From: an uncultured Bacteroidales bacterium | GTDB taxonomy: Bacteria; Bacteroidota; Bacteroidia; Bacteroidales; UBA932 | Direction of reading: 5' to 3' | Length of the DNA stretch: 13,583 nt | Assembly (NCBI GenBank): GCA_947305045.1 | Contig: CAMZCW010000044.1 | Span: 1 to 13,583 of the forward strand | In this document: in pieces, positions 1-6,397 of the stretch | How positions within the stretch are numbered: position 1 is the first letter of the stretch | How the letters are laid out: each line of letters begins with the position of its first letter | The notes under the pieces: model-generated | What the model was told of the DNA's origin: nothing | The model's input: the letters and a program-made list of their open reading frames with translations, nothing else | Databases searched by the model: none | Made by a program: the position numbers and the translations under genes

Positions 1-52
1 CGCTACACTGATAATGTAGAGGTCGGCAGTTCAACTCTGCCAGGGCCTACCA
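1..52 (+). tRNA. tRNA-Ile (anticodon GAT), 3' part only
   Basis: Partial gene; its 5' acceptor strand and D arm lie before the window. Visible are an anticodon stem (3-7 with 15-19), a seven-base loop with anticodon GAT at 10-12, a T stem (GGCAG with CTGCC, the latter at 37-41) around the loop TTCAACT, the 3' acceptor strand AGGGCCT at 42-48, the discriminator A at 49 and an encoded CCA at 50-52. GAT reads Ile codons AUC/AUU. A tRNA-Ala follows on the same strand. Ile-GAT next to Ala-TGC is the usual content of bacterial 16S-23S spacers, but no 23S rRNA follows here. Confidence 0.93.
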
Positions 53-53
53 G

Positions 54-79
54 AATGCCGGCCACCAGACCGGCATTTT
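54..79 (+). terminator. Hairpin directly after tRNA-Ile
   Basis: AATGCCGG (54-61) pairs perfectly with CCGGCATT (70-77) around the loop CCACCAGA, and the stem runs into TTTT (76-79). The position, two bases after the CCA end, fits an intrinsic terminator or 3' processing stem. The U run is short, so termination may be partial and tRNA-Ala could still be co-transcribed. Confidence 0.55.
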
Positions 80-188
80 CCGTATAAAAGTCGCCCGCAG
101 GCGACCGGCCGTGCCGGGTATTTTCGAGAGATAATACGGAAAGGTGGAAAGGCCGCGGGGTATTAAGGGGCAGCGCCCCTGGCATTGA
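80..188 (+). other. tRNA-Ile/tRNA-Ala spacer with two small GC-rich hairpins
   Basis: No gene is visible. Two perfect inverted repeats stand out: GTCGCC (90-95) with GGCGAC (100-105) around CGCA, and AGGGGC (166-171) with GCCCCT (175-180) around AGC, ending 8 bases before tRNA-Ala. TATTTTCG at 118-125 is one base off the Bacteroidetes -7 consensus TAnnTTTG and could be a weak promoter for tRNA-Ala, but I see no convincing -33 element. The stems may instead be processing sites of a common tRNA precursor. Confidence 0.4.
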
Positions 189-261
189 GGGGGTATAGCT
201 CAGCTGGTAGAGCACATGCTTTGCAAGCATGGGGTCGCCGGTTCGAATCCGACTACCTCCA
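189..261 (+). tRNA. tRNA-Ala (anticodon TGC)
   Basis: A complete 73-nt cloverleaf. The acceptor stem is GGGGGTA (189-195) with TACCTCC (254-260), and it contains the G3:U70 pair that defines alanine identity. The D arm is GCTC/GAGC. The anticodon stem CATGC/GCATG closes the loop TTTGCAA with TGC at 222-224. The T loop is TTCGAAT (242-248) and the discriminator A is at 261. No CCA is encoded (the next bases are CAG), so the end must be added by nucleotidyltransferase, unlike the neighbouring tRNA-Ile. The T stem GCCGG/CCGAC has one C-A mismatch (positions 50-64 in tRNA numbering), unusual for an intact tRNA. I expect it to function, but it could be a diverged spare copy. Confidence 0.95.
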
Positions 262-263
262 CA

Positions 264-306
264 GAAAACCGCTTCTGAATATGTTCAGAGGCGGTTTTCT
301 TATTTT
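264..306 (+). terminator. Strong intrinsic terminator after tRNA-Ala
   Basis: A 16-bp stem (264-279 with 284-299, including one T-G wobble) closes the four-base loop TATG and is followed by TTATTTTA. It starts two bases after the tRNA-Ala discriminator, so it should end the tRNA transcript. The stem itself starts GAAAACC, so on the minus strand it ends GGTTTTC. It may therefore also slow transcription arriving from the convergent beta-lactamase gene, whose stop is at 348, although no U run follows on that side. Confidence 0.85.
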
Positions 307-307
307 A

Positions 308-328
308 TATCCCAAATCGTATCCCAAA
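308..328. repeat. Two direct copies of TATCCCAAA next to tRNA-Ala
   Basis: TATCCCAAA occurs at 308-316 and again at 320-328, separated by TCG (period 12). On the minus strand this reads TTTGGGATA twice. It lies in the AT-rich gap between the tRNA-Ala terminator and the stop of the convergent beta-lactamase gene. Short tandem repeats beside a tRNA 3' end are what arm-type binding sites of tyrosine integrases look like, so this could be an attachment-site remnant. No integrase gene is visible in the window, so the assignment is only an inference. Confidence 0.4.
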
Positions 329-347
329 ATTTAGTTTCTAACTCCAT

Positions 348-2414
348 TTATTTTTGTTTGGAGATACTTGACGATTGTTTGGTTATTAGGCAAATCCAAT
401 CGTCCAAACTGGTAATGCCTGCCTTGGACCAGCCGGAGCCGAAATAATAGGTAAATGTCTTCCCGGGATAATAGGTGCTATAGCCCAGGATATGGCCGAT
501 GGCGCTGCCTTTGGGCGTATCAAATTGCTCAAAGCCGGAGTGGTCAAAACCTTCCGGTAGAAGCGCTCCGCAATATATCTCCCCATTCTCACCGATGTTG
601 CGGTCTCCAAGGTCGGCAACCGCAAGTACATGGTCATCTGCATACCAACCTGACGAATTCTCAGCATGGACCACAATGCCTACGACAATGGGAGTCGGTT
701 TCTCCAGGCCTTCATAAGTGATGTCTACCCGGTTGAGACGGTGTCCGGAATCTAGTGTGATGACACGATGCTCAGTAACATCCTTTCCGCCCACCTTCAC
801 CGGTGAATAAGTCAGTCGTGCCTGGAAACGCAGGGGACCGTTTTCCAGGATTTCGGCCTCTTTCCAGCACCAGGGGTAAACAATTCCTGCCACGTCTACC
901 AATGCAGCTGTTCCACCACCCAGCGTTGGTCCCACAGCATAGGAATCCATGCCATCTCCGTGATCAATATGGAAAGAGCGGTATTCATCCCCTTGAGCCA
1001 TGTTTTTGTTATATCGCTCGTGCATGACCAGATGGGTGACGCTTTTGGTGAAAATATCGTATCCGTATGCCGTTTCTCCGGCCGCTTGCAGGGCGGGGCC
1101 AAAGGCCCGGTATCCGCTGAATTCGTTCTCCCAGATAAGGTCATCCATACGGTCGGGACGGACTTCGCCAAAACAGACGGCGATAGGATCGTCGGTGCGG
1201 CCAGTGTATTCATCCACATGGGAATTGATAAAGTCTTGTGCGAAAAACGTTTTGGCAGCTTCCTCTACGGCGGGTTTCCAAGGCTCTTTGCCACCGGCGC
1301 GCTGGACTACCCATAGTTTCAGTTGCTTGCGGTGCCAGTTTACGATGCAGTTGGTCCCCCAGGCGCCTCCGTGTCCAATCCAGGCATCCTCGCTGTCCTG
1401 AACGGGGGCCTCTAGCCCCAGGGAATAGCCGCCCAGTTCTTCGGGTCTGCTGGAAACGGCTAGCAGAGATTTGACGGTTTCCTCATTGAGGATGCGTACG
1501 CCATTGTCTCCCAGCCCCAGGTTCATAAGCATTTTGTAGAACTTTAATTGGTCGTTGGCTGTGGTCCAAAGTCCGGCACCGGCCGACGCAAACACATGGG
1601 AGTCGTTGTAAGGGCGCTGCTCCCATGCCATTTCTTCTCTCCAAATGGCAGGGGCATCGTCAACATACTCATATAATTCTATTTTGTTTCGTATTTGCCT
1701 GTCTGAGGGCCAGAACCAAGTGGATTTCATATCTAGAGGATCTAACACCACCTGTTTTAGATATTGCTCCCATTTCATTCCCGTAATAACTTCCACTACA
1801 GCGGCGCCGATATCTATCCCTGTATTGGAATACCTCACCGCTGCCCCGGGCTCAAACAAAAGGGGAGATGCTGCAGCAATGGACGCCACTTGGCGGATGG
1901 GGGCGCCGCCGCTCCAACCTCCTCCTTTAACATCACGCCGCTTGGCGCTAATCTCGAAGGGAAAACCGCCCGTATGGTTAAGAACCATTCGTATCGTGAG
2001 GACGTTCTTGGCTCTATGCAGTGTTTGAATACCGTCTTTTTCGGAATCCAACACCCATAACGTCTTGAACTCGGGAAGGTACTTGGAAACAGGATCATCC
2101 AGGGACAGCCGACCTTCCTCTATCAGTTTTGCAATCGTTACTCCGCAGAACCCCTTTGTCTGGGAGCACTGCATGAAGGCATTATCCATGCGGATGGGCC
2201 GCTTCTTTGCCACGTCTGCATAACCGATGCAGCAGGTTTCCTGCACTCCGTCCTTATAAAAAACACTGATAGCTCCGGGAAGTTGACCACTGTCCACAAA
2301 GGGCTTGAGGGCATCCCGGGCATAAGTTGTTTTGGAGTCTCTGACCGATGGCGTACATGCAAAAAACAGCAGACTGCATAGGACTGACAGAATAAGAAGG
2401 AATCTCTTGCTCAT
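348..2414 (-). CDS. Serine beta-lactamase-like (S12) lipoprotein fused to a DUF4861 domain
   Basis: 688 residues. A lipoprotein signal (lipobox LFFAC, Cys20) predicts export and lipid anchoring. Residues about 30-395 form a class C beta-lactamase/S12-type serine hydrolase with all three active-site elements: SxxK as SQTK (Ser84, Lys87), YSN (Tyr195-Asn197) and HGG (348-350) where penicillinases have KTG. HxG-type third motifs are common in S12 esterases and peptidases, so antibiotic hydrolysis is not implied. Residues about 408-680 match DUF4861, with hallmarks including WEN (428-430), YRAFGPAL (435-442) and GDGMDSYAVGP (486-496). I regard DUF4861 as uncharacterised; it recurs beside GH88 and related uronate-processing enzymes. 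The gene starts 5 bases after the HTCS stop, so it is almost certainly in the regulator's transcript. Domain calls are confident; the substrate is unknown. A de-esterifying or uronide-acting enzyme is plausible. Confidence 0.93.
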   Translation of the reverse strand: MSKRFLLILSVLCSLLFFACTPSVRDSKTTYARDALKPFVDSGQLPGAISVFYKDGVQETCCIGYADVAKKRPIRMDNAFMQCSQTKGFCGVTIAKLIEEGRLSLDDPVSKYLPEFKTLWVLDSEKDGIQTLHRAKNVLTIRMVLNHTGGFPFEISAKRRDVKGGGWSGGAPIRQVASIAAASPLLFEPGAAVRYSNTGIDIGAAVVEVITGMKWEQYLKQVVLDPLDMKSTWFWPSDRQIRNKIELYEYVDDAPAIWREEMAWEQRPYNDSHVFASAGAGLWTTANDQLKFYKMLMNLGLGDNGVRILNEETVKSLLAVSSRPEELGGYSLGLEAPVQDSEDAWIGHGGAWGTNCIVNWHRKQLKLWVVQRAGGKEPWKPAVEEAAKTFFAQDFINSHVDEYTGRTDDPIAVCFGEVRPDRMDDLIWENEFSGYRAFGPALQAAGETAYGYDIFTKSVTHLVMHERYNKNMAQGDEYRSFHIDHGDGMDSYAVGPTLGGGTAALVDVAGIVYPWCWKEAEILENGPLRFQARLTYSPVKVGGKDVTEHRVITLDSGHRLNRVDITYEGLEKPTPIVVGIVVHAENSSGWYADDHVLAVADLGDRNIGENGEIYCGALLPEGFDHSGFEQFDTPKGSAIGHILGYSTYYPGKTFTYYFGSGWSKAGITSLDDWICLITKQSSSISKQK

Positions 2415-2419
2415 AACTA

Positions 2420-5400
2420 TTATTTCCCTTTAACGTAATTTTTGGGCAATACACCGAACTGTTTTTTAAAGCATGCCGAGAAATAGGCGGGTTTGTTAAA
2501 GCCCACGGCGTAGCATACTTCGTTTACCCGATACTGTCCGCTTGCAAGTAGTTCGGCGGCTTTTTTGAGTTTTACATTTCGGATAAACTCTATAGGGGAC
2601 AAACCGGTGAGCCCCTTGATCTTTCTTTGGAGGCTGGAGTGGCTCACATTCATAGTCTCGGCCAACTCTTCCACGGAAATAAGGGATTCACCCATGCGAT
2701 CGAGGATGATACCGCTAATCCTATTCAGGAACAGTGCGTCTGGTGACTGCGGAATGGAGTGGGGCTGGGTAAGTGTGTTTCCGCTTTGGAAAGCCTTGCG
2801 CATGATTTCCCGGTCCCGGAGGATGTTCCGGATTGTGGCGTGCAACTGCTCCACGGAGAAGGGTTTTTCAATATAAGCGTTAGCCCCGTACTCCAGACCT
2901 TTGATTTTGGTATCCAGCGAACTTTCCGCCGTAAGGAAAATAACCGGGATATGACACAGCATTTCGTCGCTGCGAACACCTTGCAGTAGAGTAAATCCAT
3001 CACTGCCAGGCATGTAGATGTCACTGATGATGATGTCGATATCCTTGTCACGAAGAATGGCAAGAGCCTCCTCTCCGTTACAAGCTTCCACAACCACGTA
3101 TTCCTCATGCAGGGTGGAGCGAAGAAAATCCTGCATTTCGGTATTGTCCTCTACCACCAGCATCCGGATTCCTGAGGCGGCGGTTTTTTCTTCGGCAGCG
3201 GTTTCGGCCGACTTGGCCCCATCGGGGAGGTAGGGAATGTCCACGCAGACGCAGCACCCATTGTTGTATGAAGTGTCTACATAGGCACTTCCATTATGCT
3301 TTTCGGCCAAGAGCTTTACAAGGGAAAGACCCAAACCTACTCCTGGCGTCCGCGGTTCTTTGGACGATGTGACTTGATAAAAAGAGTCAAATACCCGGAG
3401 CGCTTCCTTTGCGGGTATTCCGTTTCCGTCATCTTTTACGCTTAGATGAAGGTTGCCATCTATAAGTGAAAGATCTACCTTAATAAAACTACGGGTGTGT
3501 TTAGCGGCATTGCCAACCAGATTACTGGCAATCTTTGTAAAGGCTTCCGGATCCAGGCGGCAAGAGCCGATATTGTCATCTATCTTAAGGCTTATCTTGA
3601 TGGCCCCCAACTGTGTGCCGCCAAACCTGTCCACAACCTTGTCCAGAATTTGCCCGGGATGTATAGTCTTGAGATTGAGCACATAACCTCCTGCGCTTAT
3701 CTTCTTGAAGTCCAGTAGTTCTCCCGTGAGTTCCTGTAATCTGGTTGCGTTTTTTCGGATTACTTCCAGATAGCGTCTTTCATGCTCCGGATGGTTTTCA
3801 CGCAGGATTAAATCCAACGGGCCCTTGATAAGGGTGACCGGGGTCTTGATTTCATGAGCTATTTGAGTGAAGAAGTTCAGTTTTGCCTGGAAAGCTTCTT
3901 TTTCAACCTTTTCCTGTTTGCGTTTGCCTATCCATCTGATGCCATATAGAATAAGAAGCGTAAGCAGCAGTATGTAAATGATTTTAGCCCCAGTGCTTAA
4001 GTATAAAGGGGGGCGGTTCAGGATAATAATATGGACTGCATTGGAACTTTTAATTCCTCTGCTGGTGATGGCTGTTACGGTGATTTCGTGTTTCCCATAA
4101 GGAAAATCTGCGAAAGCCACTGAGCCACGTTTGGTGGCATAGGTGATGCGGTCGTTGTCAATCCGATAGAGGAAACTGGTATTATCCGGTGCCAGGTAGC
4201 TTAAACACTCAAAATTGATGCTGAAGTGATTAATATCCCTTGGCACAGAGACCGCTTCTCGATCAATGATGCGGGAGGAGATGTAGTACTCGCTGCCTTC
4301 TGTATTCCAGGAGACAGTAGCCGAGAGCAGAGGACGTGGGCTTTCGGCGGCAACAGCGTCGGAATCTATAACGTTAAAACCATTGATGCCACCGAAGAGC
4401 AATTTCCCCTGGGAGGACCGGAAGGCGGCACCATAGTTGAACTGGTTGCTCTGGAGTCCGTCGGCTCCGGTCAAATGTCTGCTGCTTCCGTCGGCTCCGC
4501 AGCACCAGATTCCATCGTTCGATGAAATCCACAGATTGCCTCTTTTGTCGTTGAGGCAGCCGTAGATGACCGATATCCGCCTGGCTTGGACTCCATCGTG
4601 GATGACAAATGGAATAAAACTGTCACTGTCGTTGTCGTAGCGGCAAAGACCGCCACCGTCGGAACTAATCCACAGCTGCCCGTTGTCGTCCATCTGGACA
4701 TTGACCAAACGGTCACAGGGCAGCGATGAGGAATCATCGTCTCTGTGTTCGTAATGCCGATAATCTCCACCGATGCTATCCATCCGGTAAAGACCGTTGT
4801 GGTAGTCGGCAAACCAGAGCCTCCCTTGTGGATCCTCGCAGATGGCATAGATAAAGGTATCGGCAAGAAAAGGCAAATTGGTGAAAGTTTCCCTAAGTGG
4901 GTCATACAAAGCACAGCCGCGACGTGTTCCTACCAGCAGCCGGCCGTCTTTAAGTTTGAATAGGGAGAAGACGTGATTGTCCGGGATGCTTCCCGGCCCG
5001 TTGCTCAAATAGGTCTTTCTTTTTCCACTCGTGAGGTCTATTCGTATCATGCCTTGAGCGAACGTTCCAACGTATAGTTGATCTTTGTCAATGTTTAGTG
5101 CGTGAAGGTTATTGCCCGGGTTGGGGAAGGGAAGGGGACGGAAAGTGTTGTCAGAGGCTGAATAGAGACTGAGTCCTCCGTTTTCTGCCCCTATCCAGAT
5201 ATTTCCCATCTGGTCTTCGCAGAATGAACTTATCGCAGAGCCATGGAAGGACTCCGGAGTGTTTTCCGGTGTGTATGCATCAATGGTCCCGTCTTTTGGA
5301 AGAAGATAATACAGTCCCTTAAAATAAGTTCCGATCCAAATTCCGCCTTCCCGGTCCTTAAAGCAACAATAAACGTTGTCGGTTGAACGCTGAGCCGTGA

Positions 5401-6262
5401 GAATAATCTTTCTCAGTTTTCCGGTGCTGCCGGAAAACCGGAACAGTCCTTTGTCTGTGCACAGCAGGATATTTCCAGGTGCCTCTTCCAGCATACTGCG
5501 GACGCGAAGGATATCCAGTGTTTCTCCGTACTCAGTAGTACGCGGAAAAACATCTATCTTGTTTGTCCCAGTGTTGTATTTGGCAAAGCCGTCGTACCAG
5601 AACCCCACCCATATTCCGCCTGAGGCGTCCTCCATAACAGAAAGAGCATTGCGGTCCGAGAGGCGTTCAAACTGACGGGTGAACGGAAGGTATCTGAAAA
5701 AACCGTCATCTCCACAGACCCATACGATACCCCTCGAGTCACGAAGGATGGCATTGATATTATGGTTGTAATCGGTATCGTTGGACAGGGAAATCCTTGT
5801 GACAGTGTTGTCTTTCTCGGAATAACTGTACAGACCATTTTCTGTGCCAATCCATAAGCAGTCTTTTTGTGCATAAGCGATACAGGTGGGCGCAATCCTT
5901 TCCGGGAACTCAATGTCCTGATATCTATGGGTGGCTGGATCGAAGAGTGTTACAGTGCTCCGGCATACCAGCCAAATTCTTTTTCCGTCGGCGTGGAGTA
6001 GGACGGCCATGATGTTCAGGGAACCTTCGTCACGCCCTGCCATCTCGTGATACGAACAGCCGTACGAACTGAATTCCCGTCCGTTGAAGACGTTCAGTCC
6101 GTCCTGCGTTCCGAACCACATATATCCGTAGGCATCCTGAGTTATTCCTTTCACGGTGTTTTCCGATAGCCCGGAAGAGACATCGTAATGGCGGATATTA
6201 TGGCTGTAAAGGACAGTACAGCAGGTCGCAAGGACGGCGGTAACCAATAAGCGCTTTCTCAT
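2420..6262 (-). CDS. Hybrid two-component system (HTCS) sensor/regulator of the PUL
   Basis: 1280 residues with the start at 6262, where a signal peptide begins (MRKRLLVTAVLATCC). An in-frame ATG 33 bases upstream would put 11 non-signal residues in front. Residues about 30-635 hold 14 beta-propeller blades of the G-x-(I/L)-W-(I/V)-G-T type, enough for two seven-bladed domains, followed by a Y_Y_Y domain (about 690-748) and one membrane helix (about 758-776). The kinase has the H box with His803 (AHEIKTP), the N box at 914-918 and G boxes DDGNGI (944-949) and GVGLGL (974-979). The receiver (about 1033-1145) has phospho-acceptor Asp1081, Thr1111 and Lys1133. An AraC-type DNA-binding domain ends the protein (about 1185-1277). 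All catalytic residues are intact. HTCS proteins bind an oligosaccharide in the periplasm and activate their own PUL, here the divergent operon from 6398. Confidence 0.97.
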   Translation of the reverse strand: MRKRLLVTAVLATCCTVLYSHNIRHYDVSSGLSENTVKGITQDAYGYMWFGTQDGLNVFNGREFSSYGCSYHEMAGRDEGSLNIMAVLLHADGKRIWLVCRSTVTLFDPATHRYQDIEFPERIAPTCIAYAQKDCLWIGTENGLYSYSEKDNTVTRISLSNDTDYNHNINAILRDSRGIVWVCGDDGFFRYLPFTRQFERLSDRNALSVMEDASGGIWVGFWYDGFAKYNTGTNKIDVFPRTTEYGETLDILRVRSMLEEAPGNILLCTDKGLFRFSGSTGKLRKIILTAQRSTDNVYCCFKDREGGIWIGTYFKGLYYLLPKDGTIDAYTPENTPESFHGSAISSFCEDQMGNIWIGAENGGLSLYSASDNTFRPLPFPNPGNNLHALNIDKDQLYVGTFAQGMIRIDLTSGKRKTYLSNGPGSIPDNHVFSLFKLKDGRLLVGTRRGCALYDPLRETFTNLPFLADTFIYAICEDPQGRLWFADYHNGLYRMDSIGGDYRHYEHRDDDSSSLPCDRLVNVQMDDNGQLWISSDGGGLCRYDNDSDSFIPFVIHDGVQARRISVIYGCLNDKRGNLWISSNDGIWCCGADGSSRHLTGADGLQSNQFNYGAAFRSSQGKLLFGGINGFNVIDSDAVAAESPRPLLSATVSWNTEGSEYYISSRIIDREAVSVPRDINHFSINFECLSYLAPDNTSFLYRIDNDRITYATKRGSVAFADFPYGKHEITVTAITSRGIKSSNAVHIIILNRPPLYLSTGAKIIYILLLTLLILYGIRWIGKRKQEKVEKEAFQAKLNFFTQIAHEIKTPVTLIKGPLDLILRENHPEHERRYLEVIRKNATRLQELTGELLDFKKISAGGYVLNLKTIHPGQILDKVVDRFGGTQLGAIKISLKIDDNIGSCRLDPEAFTKIASNLVGNAAKHTRSFIKVDLSLIDGNLHLSVKDDGNGIPAKEALRVFDSFYQVTSSKEPRTPGVGLGLSLVKLLAEKHNGSAYVDTSYNNGCCVCVDIPYLPDGAKSAETAAEEKTAASGIRMLVVEDNTEMQDFLRSTLHEEYVVVEACNGEEALAILRDKDIDIIISDIYMPGSDGFTLLQGVRSDEMLCHIPVIFLTAESSLDTKIKGLEYGANAYIEKPFSVEQLHATIRNILRDREIMRKAFQSGNTLTQPHSIPQSPDALFLNRISGIILDRMGESLISVEELAETMNVSHSSLQRKIKGLTGLSPIEFIRNVKLKKAAELLASGQYRVNEVCYAVGFNKPAYFSACFKKQFGVLPKNYVKGK

Positions 6263-6266
6263 ATCA

Positions 6267-6297
6267 CAAATATATGTAAAAGTGAGCATATGCAAAA
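6267..6297 (-). promoter_or_regulatory. Candidate promoter of the HTCS gene
   Basis: On the minus strand TATATTTG (6274-6267) fits the Bacteroidetes -7 consensus TAnnTTTG exactly, and TTTTG (6297-6293) lies 18 bases upstream as a -33 element. The -7 box ends only five bases before the ATG at 6262, so transcription would begin at or very near the start codon and the mRNA would be leaderless or nearly so. A motif match in AT-rich DNA can be chance. Confidence 0.45.
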
Positions 6298-6310
6298 GCG
6301 TCTGCCGGGC

Positions 6311-6355
6311 TTTGACCGTTTGGAGGCATAAAATGACCGAAACGGGTCAGTCCCG
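6311..6355 (+). promoter_or_regulatory. Candidate HTCS operator: TGACCG direct repeat with 21-bp spacing
   Basis: TGACCG occurs at 6313-6318 and again at 6334-6339, exactly 21 bp (two helical turns) apart. This is the geometry expected for the two half-sites of an AraC-type DNA-binding domain on one DNA face. The second copy also forms an inverted repeat TGACC...GGTCA (6334-6349), overlapped by CGGG/CCCG (6343-6346 and 6352-6355). The repeats lie 32-59 bases upstream of the -7 box of the GH88-SusCD operon and between the two divergent genes, which fits activation by the adjacent HTCS. Function is inferred from position and spacing only. Confidence 0.5.
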
Positions 6356-6371
6356 ATAAAAAGCGGTATGC

Positions 6372-6379
6372 TAAATTTG
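6372..6379 (+). promoter_or_regulatory. -7 promoter box of the GH88-SusCD operon
   Basis: TAAATTTG matches the Bacteroidetes -7 consensus TAnnTTTG at every fixed position and ends 18 bases before the ATG at 6398. No TTTG -33 element is seen at the right distance, which would fit a promoter that depends on an activator such as the divergent HTCS. The expected leader is only about 10-15 bases long. Confidence 0.6.
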
Positions 6380-6397
6380 TAGTCGAATAATAACACT

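Noticed and set aside
3..447. Short reading frames over the tRNA genes on both strands (3-230 minus, 229-447 plus)
   Set aside because: They translate through tRNA-Ala and its terminator, a common false call at tRNA genes; no start signal or family resemblance.
348..2414. Antibiotic-resistance beta-lactamase
   Set aside because: The SxxK and YSN motifs are present, but the third motif is HGG, the protein is fused to DUF4861 and it sits in a PUL; a glycan-related S12 hydrolase is far more likely.
6263..6295. Upstream start for the HTCS at 6295
   Set aside because: The extra 11 residues precede a canonical signal peptide and would lie upstream of the best promoter box.
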